Positions 45,888-55,125 of a DNA stretch of 64,000 nt are shown here, piece after piece. Position 1 is the stretch's first letter. Each line of letters opens with the position of its first letter. Origin of the DNA: Paludisphaera rhizosphaerae (lineage in GTDB: Bacteria; Planctomycetota; Planctomycetia; Isosphaerales; Isosphaeraceae); NCBI RefSeq assembly GCF_011065895.1, contig NZ_JAALCR010000003.1:337608-401607 (forward strand), written 5' to 3'. Made by a program: the position numbers and the translations under genes. A model generated the notes under the pieces. It was not told the origin of the DNA and did no database searches. It saw nothing but the letters and a program-made list of their open reading frames with translations.

Positions 45888-46660
45888 GCGAAGACGTCCT
45901 CTCTCAGTATCTTCGAGCCGCCCGCGCGGGGCTGGACGCGATTGAGTCCACGCAGCTTCCGGCCGTCCGCTCGGCCGCCCGTCTCTTCGCCGAGGCCATC
46001 CTCGCCGACCGCCTGGTGCACGTCTTCGGTACGGGGCATTCGAGGATGGCCGTGGAGGAGATGTTCCCGCGCTACGGGTCGTTCCCGGGGTTTCATCCGA
46101 TCGTGGAGCTGTCGATGAGCTTCCACAACCCGGTCGTGGGGGCGAACGGTCAGCGGCAGGCGATGTTTCTGGAGAACGTTCAGGGCTTCGGCCCGGTCCT
46201 GTGGCGGAACTTCGTCACCAGCCCGGCCGACGTGCTCCTCGCCGTCTCCAGCAGCGGCTGCAACGCGGTGACCATCGACGTGGCCGTGGAGGCCAAACGT
46301 CTCGGCATGAAAGTCGTCGCGCTGACCTCGCGGACGAACGCCGACGTCTCGACCTCGAAGCACGAGTCCGGCCGAAAGCTCCACGAAATCGCCGACCTGA
46401 TCCTCGATCACCAGGCGCCGGCGGGCGACTCCGCCGTCTGGATCGACGGCCTCGCGACCCCCGTCGCTCCGATTTCGACCGTAACCGGCTGCACCCTCAT
46501 CAACCTGACCAAGGCCGAGACCGCCCGCCTGCTCACCGAGGCCGGCCGACCGCCCAAGGTGTTGACCTCCGCCTGCCACCTCGGCCCCGAGGGCGCGCGG
46601 AGGCTCTTCGAGGAGACCTACGACGACTACCGACGCCGCATCGGAGTCCTCTATCGATGA
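45884..46660 (+). CDS. SIS-domain phosphosugar-binding protein
   Basis: 258 residues. The SIS (sugar isomerase) fold shows in RLVHVFGTGHSRMAVEEMFP and in the phosphate-binding LLAVSSSGCNAVTIDVAVEA followed by VVALTSRTNAD. Helices before and after resemble the GmhA/MurQ-like group. It probably binds or isomerises an amino-sugar phosphate. Translationally coupled at both ends (ATGA overlaps at 45884 and 46657). Confidence 0.8.
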   Translation: MSEDVLSQYLRAARAGLDAIESTQLPAVRSAARLFAEAILADRLVHVFGTGHSRMAVEEMFPRYGSFPGFHPIVELSMSFHNPVVGANGQRQAMFLENVQGFGPVLWRNFVTSPADVLLAVSSSGCNAVTIDVAVEAKRLGMKVVALTSRTNADVSTSKHESGRKLHEIADLILDHQAPAGDSAVWIDGLATPVAPISTVTGCTLINLTKAETARLLTEAGRPPKVLTSACHLGPEGARRLFEETYDDYRRRIGVLYR

Positions 46661-47220
46661 ATCTCGTTCGTTGCGGCTGGGCGAAGGACGATCTGTCGAT
46701 CCGCTACCACGACGAGGAATGGGGCGTGCCGGTTCACGACGACCGCCGCTGGTTCGAGTTCCTGATCCTCGAAGGGGCGCAGGCCGGCCTGAGTTGGGAC
46801 ACGATCCTCCGCAAGCGCGAGAGCTACCGAACCGCCTTCGCGGACTTCGATCCCGTCGTTGTCGCCCGGTTCGACGAGGACAACGCCGCCCGACTGCTAG
46901 GCGATCCGGGGATCGTTCGCAATCGACTCAAGATCGCCTCGGCCATCCGAAACGCCGGGGCGTTCCTGAAGGTCCAGGACGAGTTCGGGACGTTCGACGC
47001 ATTCATCTGGCGGTTCGTCGAAGGCCGCCCGGTGCGGAACGCCTGGCGGACGCTGAAAGAGGTCCCCGCCAGCACATCGATCTCCGACGTGATGAGCAAG
47101 GACCTCAAACGTCGCGGCTTCAACTTCGTCGGCTCGACGATCTGCTACGCGATGATGCAGGCGACGGGGATGGTCAACGATCATCTGATCGACTGCTTCC
47201 GCCATCGCGTCGTGGAGTGA
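46657..47220 (+). CDS. tag: DNA-3-methyladenine glycosylase I
   Basis: 187 residues, the usual length for Tag. Family residues are present: VRCGWAKDDLSIRYHDEEWG at the start (Cys zinc ligand and conserved Trp/Asp), GAQAGLSWDTILRKRESYR, and FNFVGSTICYAMMQATGMVN close to the C-terminus with a Cys/His pair. It excises 3-methyladenine from alkylated DNA. It is the last gene of the RidA-SDR-SIS operon, an unexpected repair gene in a metabolic cluster. Confidence 0.92.
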   Translation: MNLVRCGWAKDDLSIRYHDEEWGVPVHDDRRWFEFLILEGAQAGLSWDTILRKRESYRTAFADFDPVVVARFDEDNAARLLGDPGIVRNRLKIASAIRNAGAFLKVQDEFGTFDAFIWRFVEGRPVRNAWRTLKEVPASTSISDVMSKDLKRRGFNFVGSTICYAMMQATGMVNDHLIDCFRHRVVE

Positions 47221-47223
47221 GAA

Positions 47224-47667
47224 TCACCGCGGGCGGTTGACGACTTCGAAGCTCTCGCCGCCGATCTTGCCCGCGAGCTTGCCGTGAAGTTCGGCCGCGG
47301 AGGGGAGCGTCAGTTCCGGCGATTCGTAGCGGGCTCCCGTCCCCGCGCTGGCCTTTTCCGCGAGCGCCACCGGCTTGCCCGAGGCGTCCGTGAAGGCGAC
47401 CTCGGAGACGGAGGCGGTCGGTGGGCCGTCTCCATTGGGGTTGCTGAAGTAGGCGACGATCCTCCCCTTGGCCTTCGCTCCCTTGGCGGCAGGGTCGACC
47501 GGCTCGAAGGCCAGTTCGACCAGGCCGGAAGAATTGGGAAGCGGCTGAAGCAGACCGCCGTGGGAAGCGGTCGGTCCTCCGGATTGCGGCGTTCCAGAGC
47601 CCCCACCACAGCCGGCGATTCCGGCCAGCAACGCCACCGCGCCGGCAAGTCGACCCACGGCGATCAT
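47224..47667 (-). CDS. Small lipoprotein next to a DUF1559 pilin
   Basis: 147 residues with lipoprotein leader (VGRLAGAVALLAGIAGC). The mature part looks like a beta-sandwich (LVELAFEPVDPAAKGAKAKG, then FTDASGKPVALAE), as in the extracytoplasmic proteins often encoded beside planctomycete DUF1559 genes. Unrelated in sequence to the lipoproteins at 23700 and 25871. ATG 47667 starts the leader; the longer frame from 47718 adds an uncharacteristic N-terminus. Downstream of the pilin gene, separated by a 106-bp gap with a terminator-like hairpin. Confidence 0.7.
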   Translation of the reverse strand: MIAVGRLAGAVALLAGIAGCGGGSGTPQSGGPTASHGGLLQPLPNSSGLVELAFEPVDPAAKGAKAKGRIVAYFSNPNGDGPPTASVSEVAFTDASGKPVALAEKASAGTGARYESPELTLPSAAELHGKLAGKIGGESFEVVNRPR

Positions 47668-47717
47668 CTCGGCAATCCTGAACACAACGAGGCTCCCCGG
47701 CCATTCGAAAAGAAACA

Positions 47718-47762
47718 CCGGCCGTCCTCCAACCCGCCCGCGCGGCGTTGAGGAACGGCCGG
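47718..47762 (-). terminator. Intrinsic terminator / attenuator after the DUF1559 gene
   Basis: Inverted repeat arms 47747-47762 and 47718-47733 (CCGGCCGTTCCTCAAC-type stem with one bulge) on the minus-strand transcript, followed by TGTTTCTTTTC, a U-rich tract. It stands between the pilin-like gene and the lipoprotein gene, so it would end most pilin transcripts and let a fraction read through. Confidence 0.6.
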
Positions 47763-47773
47763 GACGTCTTGGC

Positions 47774-48925
47774 TCAATACGCGTCGCTGGAGATGACCTC
47801 GCCGCCGTTGCGGGTGGCGAGTTTCTGGTAGACCCCCAGCCTGGCCGAGCCGTTGGTCGAACTGTGGGAGAGATAATACCCCGACTTGCTGAATGACCCG
47901 CTGGCCGCGACCGTGACGTAAGTCGTGTTGTCGGGGATCGAATCGCCGTAGCTGTCGGTGTTGGTGCTGAAACTCCAAGAGTCGACCGAGTTCTTCATGA
48001 ACCGCACCGAGCCGTCGCAGAAGGCGAAGTTCGCTCCGCCTGGGTGCTGGCTGCCCGCCGTCGATGGGTAGAAGTACGTATAGCTCTTGATCGCCGCGCT
48101 ATTCCCGTTGAGAAGGTTGATCGGGTAGAGAGCCCCAAACAGCGTGTCGTAATAACGGCCCGAATTCCAGCAGCCGTCCGACAGCCCGTATTGAGGAGCA
48201 TTCTTAACCAATTGCCCCTTGCTGTGCTCTCCGAACATGAACGTGTTGCTCGTGCCGTCGCTGATCCCGGAAATCGTCACGGTGCCGTCGTTGAAGATGA
48301 CACCGTTGTATTGCGAGATGATCGAGGTGTCCATCAGCTTCGAGTAGCCGAAGCTGAACGTCCCGGCGTTCCCGGCGTAGCTGGTGAAAGCCTGAGAAAA
48401 GCTCTGGGCGGGCGAGGGGAAAAGCGTGGGATCGGTGTTGAAGCTGTAGCCGGGCGAGACCCCCGAGGCGGAAGACCGCGTCGCCGGGAGCTGCATTGTT
48501 TCGTTCGTGGTGTCGCTCGGGCAGATGAGCGTCGAGTTCCGCACGCCGCCGATCGTCAGGTTCGGCGCGCCGGAGGAGGTCCAGTTGAAATTCACGGCAT
48601 TGGCCATCGCCGATTGCTCCATGAACGGGAGCATACGGACGAAGCAACTGAAGTTCTCAGGGTAAGTGCTATACACGCCCGGAGGATTGTTGGCCGTGGC
48701 CGAATAAGACCCGCCCGGCATGCAGCCGTTGCTGCTCTCATAGTTCATCGCCGACAGGGCGATCTGCTTGAGATTGTTGGTGCATTGCGCACGTCGCGCA
48801 GCCTCGCGTGCAGCCTGCACGGCGGGGAGGAGCAGGGCGATCAGTACCGCGATGATGGCGATCACCACCAGCAGCTCGATCAGCGTGAAGCCGGTCCGAG
48901 AGCGGCTCTTGGCACGTCCGTACAT
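47774..48925 (-). CDS. DUF1559 pilin-like protein
   Basis: 383 residues with prepilin-type leader ([19 protein letters not shown]) followed by [20 protein letters not shown] and KQIALSAMNYESSNG. The middle has the GTSNTFMFGEHSKGQ motif and the C-terminus SQHPGGANFAFCDGSVRFMK, both constant in DUF1559. Start ATG 48925 gives a short basic N-terminus before the leader. Secreted or fibre-associated; the exact role is unknown. Precedes a lipoprotein gene (47224-47667) on the same strand. Confidence 0.92.
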   Translation of the reverse strand: MYGRAKSRSRTGFTLIELLVVIAIIAVLIALLLPAVQAAREAARRAQCTNNLKQIALSAMNYESSNGCMPGGSYSATANNPPGVYSTYPENFSCFVRMLPFMEQSAMANAVNFNWTSSGAPNLTIGGVRNSTLICPSDTTNETMQLPATRSSASGVSPGYSFNTDPTLFPSPAQSFSQAFTSYAGNAGTFSFGYSKLMDTSIISQYNGVIFNDGTVTISGISDGTSNTFMFGEHSKGQLVKNAPQYGLSDGCWNSGRYYDTLFGALYPINLLNGNSAAIKSYTYFYPSTAGSQHPGGANFAFCDGSVRFMKNSVDSWSFSTNTDSYGDSIPDNTTYVTVAASGSFSKSGYYLSHSSTNGSARLGVYQKLATRNGGEVISSDAY

Positions 48926-49357
48926 CTGAATAAGATTCCGTGGGTGTAAGCCTGGGCGCAGGAAAGTCGAAGGGACGGCGCGGGGTCGTTGTCGGGAATC
49001 GATCGACGCAATCGCGACGGGGCGCTTGAAAGCGGCCCGCACGGGCGACTAAAGGCATCGACGATTAAAGTATCCCAGTGACAAGAAGACGGCGCGAAGA
49101 TGGCGAGAAGATCGACCGAATGATCGGGAGCCAGGCGAAGAAGGAGAGAGGATCGCCGGACCCCAGGGATGATGCACAGAGTCAACATAGTTTACAAGAA
49201 AAATTTAGGAATTCCAAATCGGGGCCCCGAATTGTCGTCTCGCGACGGCCGGGAGATCGCGCCCCGTTGCTCGCCCGATCGTCGGGCGATACGCTTTCGT
49301 GCATCCTCCGCATGGGTGATCGCGAAACCAACGCTCGTCCTGGCACGAGACTGCAAC
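48926..49357. other. Divergent intergenic region (DUF1559 / secreted protein)
   Basis: 432 bp without a convincing gene. It includes an AT-richer patch around 49182-49210 (TAGTTTACAAGAAAAATTTA) that could carry a rightward promoter. No repeat or regulator site was found. Confidence 0.4.
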
Positions 49358-51109
49358 ATGCCGTTCCAATCCTTCCGTCGCCTTGGGCCTGCCGCCTGGC
49401 TGGTTTTCGTCGCTTCCGCCTCGTACGGTCAGGCCCCCATCCCCGAAGCCTCGACATACGCCCGGCGTTGGTTCTATTCGAGCACCAACCTCCAGGTCGA
49501 TCGAGCGGCGGATGATCTGATCGCTCTGGTCGACCGCGCCGGCAAGGTGGGCTACAACGGCCTGATGCTGGCCGATTACAAGCTGAGCATCCTCGACCGG
49601 GTCACTCCCGGATACTTCGCGAACGCCCGGCGCGTCCGTGCGGCGGCCGACGCGGCGGGGGTCGAGATCATCCCCGCCGTCTTCCCCATCGGCTACTCCG
49701 GCGGGCTGCTGGCTCACGACCCAAACCTCGCCGAGGGCATGTCCGTCGAGGGGGAGCCCTTCGTCGTCAGCGGACGTGAGGCCCGCCCCGAGCCTTTCGC
49801 CGCGCCGATGTTCCGCAACGGCGGCATGGAAGACGCCAAGGGGGACCGACTCGACGGCTTCGCGTTCCAGGACGACCCCAGCGCCGGCTCGTTCGTCGAC
49901 GAGGCGGTCCACCATTCCGGCCGTCGCTCGTTACGGTTCGAGGCCGGCGGAACGTCGCCGAATCGACGGGTGATGCAGTCGATCGCCGTCGAGCCCCATC
50001 GCTCGTACCGGTTCTCAGCATGGATCAAGACGAAGGATCTGCAACCCGCCGGGGGTTTCCGGCTGCTCGTTCTGGGTTCAGGATCGCCGGCCCGATCGTT
50101 GACCTTCTTCGAGGGGGGCGTCGAACGGGACCAGGACTGGAAGCAGGTGGACGTCGTCTTCAACAGCCTCGATCAGACGAGGGTGAACGCCTACGTCGGC
50201 GTCTGGTCGCCGAAGGGAGGCTCCGTCTGGGTCGACGACGTGGCGATCGAACCGCTCGGCCTCCGGAACGTCCTCCGGCGCGAGGGCTGCCCGTTCGTCG
50301 TGAAGTCGGCCGACGGCAAGCAGACGTATGAGGAAGGCCGCGACTTCGAGCCCGTCGCCGATCCCCGCCTCGGCCGCTCTCCCTGGGCCGGCGAATACTC
50401 GTTCGCCCACGAGGGGCCGCCCATCCGACTGACCGCCGCCAGCCGCATCCACGACGGCGACTCGCTCCGCGTGAGCTATTACCACCCGGTCGTCGTCCAC
50501 GGCTCGCAGGTCATGTGCTGCCCCAGCGATCCGAAAGTGGAGTCCCTGCTCCTCGATCAAGCCCGGCGCGTGAACGAGTTGTTCCACCCCAGAACCTTCT
50601 TCATGAGTCACGACGAGATCCGCTGCCTCAACTGGGATCGCTCGTGCCTCGACCGCGGCCTGACCCCCGGCGCGATCCTGGCGAAAAACGTCGAGCGGTG
50701 CGCGGCCATCCTCAACGACGTCGCCCCGGGGTGCGAGATCGCCGTTTGGTCCGACATGTTCGACCCACATCACAACGCGGTGAAGGGTCCTTACTATCTC
50801 GTGAACGGCTCGCTCGAAGGCTCGTGGCTCGGGCTCCCCGCGCGGGTGACGATCGCCAACTGGAACTCGGGCAAGGCGAGCGAGAGCCTGAAGTTCTTCG
50901 CCGACCGCGGCCACCGTCAGCTCATCGCCGGCTACTATGACGCCGACGACCTCTCCGGGTTCACAAGGTGGAACGCCGCCGCCCGGGGAGTTCCGGGCGT
51001 CGACGGCTTCATGTACACGACCTGGGAGCGGAAGTATCGGCTGCTGGAAGCCTACGGCCAGGCGATGAGCGGCGCCGGCGTCACTTCCCCGCCGGCTCGA
51101 AAACCTTGA
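49358..51109 (+). CDS. Secreted TIM-barrel / carbohydrate-binding protein, possible glycosidase
   Basis: 583 residues with signal peptide (LGPAAWLVFVASASYG). Residues about 30-150 look like the start of a TIM barrel (VGYNGLMLADYKLSILDRVT, AADAAGVEIIPAVFPIGYSG). Residues about 155-300 form a beta-sandwich like carbohydrate-binding modules (HSGRRSLRFEAGG, VDVVFNSLDQTRVNAYVGVW). The C-terminal half returns to a barrel with FFMSHDEIRCLNWDRSC and EIAVWSDMFDPHHN, where the D-E pair resembles GH20-type catalytic residues. I do not recognise the exact family. Its end overlaps the next, convergent gene by 29 bp. Confidence 0.65.
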   Translation: MPFQSFRRLGPAAWLVFVASASYGQAPIPEASTYARRWFYSSTNLQVDRAADDLIALVDRAGKVGYNGLMLADYKLSILDRVTPGYFANARRVRAAADAAGVEIIPAVFPIGYSGGLLAHDPNLAEGMSVEGEPFVVSGREARPEPFAAPMFRNGGMEDAKGDRLDGFAFQDDPSAGSFVDEAVHHSGRRSLRFEAGGTSPNRRVMQSIAVEPHRSYRFSAWIKTKDLQPAGGFRLLVLGSGSPARSLTFFEGGVERDQDWKQVDVVFNSLDQTRVNAYVGVWSPKGGSVWVDDVAIEPLGLRNVLRREGCPFVVKSADGKQTYEEGRDFEPVADPRLGRSPWAGEYSFAHEGPPIRLTAASRIHDGDSLRVSYYHPVVVHGSQVMCCPSDPKVESLLLDQARRVNELFHPRTFFMSHDEIRCLNWDRSCLDRGLTPGAILAKNVERCAAILNDVAPGCEIAVWSDMFDPHHNAVKGPYYLVNGSLEGSWLGLPARVTIANWNSGKASESLKFFADRGHRQLIAGYYDADDLSGFTRWNAAARGVPGVDGFMYTTWERKYRLLEAYGQAMSGAGVTSPPARKP

Positions 51110-51989
51110 CGTCCGGGTGCATCGTGTAGAGCCGGTCCCCCTGGGGCGTTGGCACCAACACGGCGCTCGAGCAGTTGTCGCCGATGATCGGGTTGGCTGG
51201 GTATTTCTCCCAGTGGATCAGGTCACGCGAGCGGGCGAGGTTCGTCGTCCAGTCGCGGACGGTCGGGTCGGCCAGCGCATGATAGAAGAGGTAGTAGTAA
51301 CCGTCCCGGCGGACGACCTGATTGACGGCGACGGCCGCACGGTCGAAGGGCTCCGGCCCGCGCGCCAGGACCGGCTCGTCACGGACGTTCGTGAAGACCC
51401 TGAGGTCCCGGCTGGTCGCCAGCCAGATTCCAAGGTCCCCACGCTCGTAGAGCAGATGCCAGACGCCGTTCTCGAACCAGAGCGTCGGCGTGCCGAACGA
51501 GCCCGGCGAGAGCGGCGAGCCGTCGGCCTTGCGGATTTCGAGCGAGCCGTGATCCACCCACCGGACGCCGTCCTGGGACGATAACCTGTGGGCGATGTCC
51601 CCTCGTCCCTCGGCCACCATCTGGTACGTCCCATCGACCTTAACGACGCAGACGTCCTCGACCCACGAGCCGGGAAGGAGCGGATTCCCCGGGTCGCGTC
51701 GCCAGACCTTGCCGTCGTCCGATGTCGCCCTCCCCAGCAGCATCGACGTGGGTCTGTCGCGTCCATAGCCGGTGTACCAGAGCGTGAAGCGACCATCCTC
51801 CGGCAGAATGAAGCCTCGCTCGCGGATCTTGTGATCCCAGGTCCCCTCCCCCGTCCCCTGGAAGACGGGATTCCCCGCGACCGGCCGCCAGGAGGTGAAG
51901 TGCCAGGGTTCCTCGTAGCCGAAAGCCGAGGAGCCCGCCGCAGCCACACACCCCAGCCCCAAAAGCAGACGCTGCATCACTCTCACCAT
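51081..51989 (-). CDS. Secreted beta-propeller glycosidase-like protein (GH43/GH32-like)
   Basis: 302 residues with signal peptide (LLLGLGCVAAAGSSAFG). Repeated blades of the type WYTGYGRDRPTSMLLGRATS, VDGTYQMVAEGRGDIAHRLS, LLYERGDLGIWLATSRDLRV and YLFYHALADPTVRDWTTNLA resemble the five-bladed propellers of GH32/43/130-like enzymes. The catalytic acids cannot be assigned with confidence. ATG 51989 has GGAGG about 9 bp upstream; MQRLLLG at 51977 is an alternative. Confidence 0.7.
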   Translation of the reverse strand: MVRVMQRLLLGLGCVAAAGSSAFGYEEPWHFTSWRPVAGNPVFQGTGEGTWDHKIRERGFILPEDGRFTLWYTGYGRDRPTSMLLGRATSDDGKVWRRDPGNPLLPGSWVEDVCVVKVDGTYQMVAEGRGDIAHRLSSQDGVRWVDHGSLEIRKADGSPLSPGSFGTPTLWFENGVWHLLYERGDLGIWLATSRDLRVFTNVRDEPVLARGPEPFDRAAVAVNQVVRRDGYYYLFYHALADPTVRDWTTNLARSRDLIHWEKYPANPIIGDNCSSAVLVPTPQGDRLYTMHPDVKVFEPAGK

Positions 51990-52279
51990 CCCGAACGTCC
52001 TCCCTCTGCCAGGCCGTGTGGAGTCGCTGCTCATTCGTCGTCCTGCCGTCGCTCCTCGATCCCGGCAGAACTCAGTATTCGCGAAAACAAGGACGGTCTC
52101 CAGAGCCCCCCAATACCCGCCGGCTCCGGATCGGTCCCGAATCGGCGCATCGATTCCTGAGGCGCCCCGTGAAGGCACGCCGCTTCAGAACCTTGACAGG
52201 GTTGCAAAACGCGCCTCGACGGCTGCTCGTTGATGATAGACTGAGGTAGTCGGCTTGCAGGGAAACGGGGGAGCCCAAC

Positions 52280-53458
52280 ATGCCGGGGGTCAGACAGGTC
52301 GGAGACTGGATCGCCAACCGATTCGAGATCTTCGAAGTCCACCAGGGGGGGATGGGGGTCGTCTACGCGGTCAAGGACCGCCTGGGGACCGACGAACGAC
52401 CCGTCATCGCCCTGAAGACGCTCCACGAAGAACTGTTCCTCGATGGCGAACGTGGGGCGAGGTTCTCCTCTGAATGTCATCTCTGGGTCCACCTTGGGAA
52501 CCACGCCAACGTCGTGCAAGCGTATGCGGTGGAGGAGATCGAGGGACGCCCGCACATCCTGCTGGAGCTCATCACGGGCGGCGACCTGAGACGGCAGATC
52601 GGGACGCCGGAGCTTGACCTGCCCCTCGCCCTTCGTCATGGGTTCGAATTCTGCCTCGGGATGGAGCACGCAATCCGGCAGGGACTCCGCTGCCACCGCG
52701 ACATCAAGCCGGCCAACCTCCTCCTCACGCCGGCGGGTGCCCTCAAGATCGCCGACTTCGGCCTCGCGGCCATCCGAGACGAGATCATCGGCGTCGGGCC
52801 CGACCGGGCCGACGAGCCGATCCCGCTGGTCGAATCGTTCGAAGAGCAACCGATCATCTGGGACGACCCCCGAGATCAGGACGGCCAAAGCCATCCCCGC
52901 GCTCTTCCCCGGCGATCAGCCTTGCCCGAATGGACCGAGTCCACCGACCCAATCCGTGAACTCAGCGACGCTTCGACCCTGACTCCGCCCTCAATCCCGG
53001 TTCTCGCCGCGGCAGACCTGGAGTCGACGATCGACCATGTCCCGCTCAGTCGAATGGGCGTCCAGGACACGGCCATCTCCCGCCTGACGCGAACCGGCGT
53101 CATGGTCGGGACGCTCCCCTACATGGCGCCCGAACAGTTCCACGACGCCAAATCCGCCGACGTGCGCGCGGACGTCTATTCCTTCGGCATCGTGCTCTTC
53201 CAGATGCTGACGGGGAGACTCCCGTTCCGTGGCGACACCCTCGCGAAGCTGGAACGCCAGCACTGCCGGGCCGACCCACCCTCGGTCGTCCCCGCGATCC
53301 CGCGCAGGTTCGCACGCGAGGCCGTTCGGGTCGATGAAATCGTCCACCGCTGCCTGGCGAAAGACCCAGCCGACCGCTACGCGACGATCCCCGACCTCCG
53401 CCGCGCCTTGACCGAATCCCTCCGCCGGGTCGATCGCCGATTCGATCCCCGACGCTGA
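52280..53458 (+). CDS. Soluble Ser/Thr protein kinase with a long activation-segment insert
   Basis: 392 residues, no membrane helix. Glycine-rich loop HQGGMGVVYA (less canonical than GxGxxG), Lys46 in VIALKTL, catalytic CHRDIKPANLLL (D141), DFG at 159-161, APE at 283-285 in MAPEQF. DFG-to-APE distance is about 124 residues, against 20-35 normally: a roughly 95-residue, Asp/Pro/Ser-rich insert separates them. No sensor domain. It should phosphorylate Ser/Thr in the cytoplasm; the insert could be a regulatory segment or substrate dock. ATG 52280 is preceded by GGGGGAG. Monocistronic in appearance. Confidence 0.85.
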   Translation: MPGVRQVGDWIANRFEIFEVHQGGMGVVYAVKDRLGTDERPVIALKTLHEELFLDGERGARFSSECHLWVHLGNHANVVQAYAVEEIEGRPHILLELITGGDLRRQIGTPELDLPLALRHGFEFCLGMEHAIRQGLRCHRDIKPANLLLTPAGALKIADFGLAAIRDEIIGVGPDRADEPIPLVESFEEQPIIWDDPRDQDGQSHPRALPRRSALPEWTESTDPIRELSDASTLTPPSIPVLAAADLESTIDHVPLSRMGVQDTAISRLTRTGVMVGTLPYMAPEQFHDAKSADVRADVYSFGIVLFQMLTGRLPFRGDTLAKLERQHCRADPPSVVPAIPRRFAREAVRVDEIVHRCLAKDPADRYATIPDLRRALTESLRRVDRRFDPRR

Positions 53459-53598
53459 GAGGAATCGCCTCAGGGTACGCGCGAGTTCTTCGACCGACCA
53501 CTCCCCGATCCTGGCGAAAAGCAGGCGTGACTGGCGTTCACCCAGATGCCCGAGACCCAATCGAAATGCGCGCCCTCGGCGACTCCGGGCGCTGGGGG

Positions 53599-54939
53599 TC
53601 ACGACGCGGGCGTGCCAGGGGCCACGACGCGGTCTCGCTCCGCGGCGTCGAGCGCCTCAAGAGTTCGTTCTCGCCCGTTGCGTTGGAGGAGGATTCGACC
53701 GGTGACGTCTCGGGTCACTTCCGCGGGGCGACTCCCCTTGGGCCCTCGGATGAAGAAGGGCGGACGATCGACCTCGTCCTTCACAGTCACCCGATCGAAG
53801 TGGAGGTTCCCGGCTGGCCGGCCGACCAGGTCAGTGCCCTGCAAGTAGAGTGGCGCGAAGAACGAATCGGCCTTGGCGCAATCGCGAAAGGTCACGTCCT
53901 CCAGGTCGATCCGGATCGCATCGTACGGGTTGAATTGCACTGCCAGCCCGGACATCGCGTCGTCCTCCGCGAGAAAGCGGGCGATCTGAAGTCGACCCGG
54001 CGGCGGGTCTTTCGGCGCGCTGACGAGGTGAACGGCGTGCTGGGCGTTGCCGCGCGAGACACAGTCTTCGATCACGATTGAGACGGGCTTGGAGCGGCCG
54101 GCGAGCGACTGCGAGCAGATCTGGTAGCCGGTGCCGGAGTTGCCGCTGGCGACGCAGTGCCTCACCACGCAGTTGACGAGCACGTCGGCCGGATCGTTGG
54201 GCTCGAAATCAACGCCCGCCTGCGGAGCCGTCCCCTTCGTGTTGCGCAACAGGCAACGCTCGACCAGCAGGTTCTCGGCACTGATGACGCTGATCCCCTG
54301 GCGATGGTTGGCGTTGAAGTCGACGCCGCGGATCACGACGTCGCGGTTGGGGATCTTGTCCGGCCCGGTTCCGAGGTAGACGCCGTCGCCGCCGGTCCTT
54401 TCAATGCGAAGGTCCTCGACCCGCACTTCGCGACACCCGAGAAACACCAAACCATGCCGCCATTCTGATTTCTCGTAAGCGGCGGACTGGTAGTCTTCCT
54501 TCTCCATGCGGATGACCGGCAGCTCGCCTGCGTCCCCTTTCTCGCCGCGAACCGTCACGCGCTCGCACTGATTGAACGTGAGCAGGCAGTCGCTTTTCGC
54601 CTGGTACGAGCCTTTCAGCGCGACGAGTTCCACGCCGCTTTCAAAGACGATTTCCTGCCCGCTGACGCCGGTCAACGGCCGCGTCACCCAGGGCGACGGC
54701 TGGCGGTCGATGATCAACCGCTTGACCTTGGAGTTGATCGCTTTCTGAAGAAACGCCGTGGAATCGTGTGCGTCGAACCCCCACCACGAGGCGCGGGCTT
54801 CATGCCGGCGACCTTCCAGCACCTCGGCCACCCACTGGGGGCGTTCCGGGACCTCGCCCGCCAGCACGTTGTACGCCGGCAAAACGGCAGCCCATAATCC
54901 CACCCAGCCCATCGCGATCGATCGAAAAGGAGTGCGCAT
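53599..54939 (-). CDS. Secreted right-handed parallel beta-helix protein (pectate-lyase-like)
   Basis: 446 residues with a signal-like N-terminus (MGWVGLWAAVLPAYNVLAG). The body is a run of short beta strands with turns rich in N/D/G (VRVEDLRIERTGGDGVYLG, NRDVVIRGVDFNANHRQGIS, VSIVIEDCVSRGNAQHAVHL), the repeating pattern of PbH1 repeats. Family members are lyases, hydrolases or adhesins; no catalytic set can be assigned. ATG 54939 starts the leader, with a weak ribosome site. Confidence 0.8.
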   Translation of the reverse strand: MRTPFRSIAMGWVGLWAAVLPAYNVLAGEVPERPQWVAEVLEGRRHEARASWWGFDAHDSTAFLQKAINSKVKRLIIDRQPSPWVTRPLTGVSGQEIVFESGVELVALKGSYQAKSDCLLTFNQCERVTVRGEKGDAGELPVIRMEKEDYQSAAYEKSEWRHGLVFLGCREVRVEDLRIERTGGDGVYLGTGPDKIPNRDVVIRGVDFNANHRQGISVISAENLLVERCLLRNTKGTAPQAGVDFEPNDPADVLVNCVVRHCVASGNSGTGYQICSQSLAGRSKPVSIVIEDCVSRGNAQHAVHLVSAPKDPPPGRLQIARFLAEDDAMSGLAVQFNPYDAIRIDLEDVTFRDCAKADSFFAPLYLQGTDLVGRPAGNLHFDRVTVKDEVDRPPFFIRGPKGSRPAEVTRDVTGRILLQRNGRERTLEALDAAERDRVVAPGTPAS

Positions 54940-55125
54940 GGGCGGCAGAATAACGCGCGTCACGACGCCGATCCACTGGTCCCTACAGCCGCCCAGAACA
55001 CGCACCGAAGACTCGTCAGGGACTTCGGCGCCACACCCCTGCGCTGGGTCGATCGCTGTTTCGGTCCCTAGCGCAGAGAGACTCCACGCCTTGGCGCGGA
55101 ACCAACATCTGGTCGGGTCGATCAA

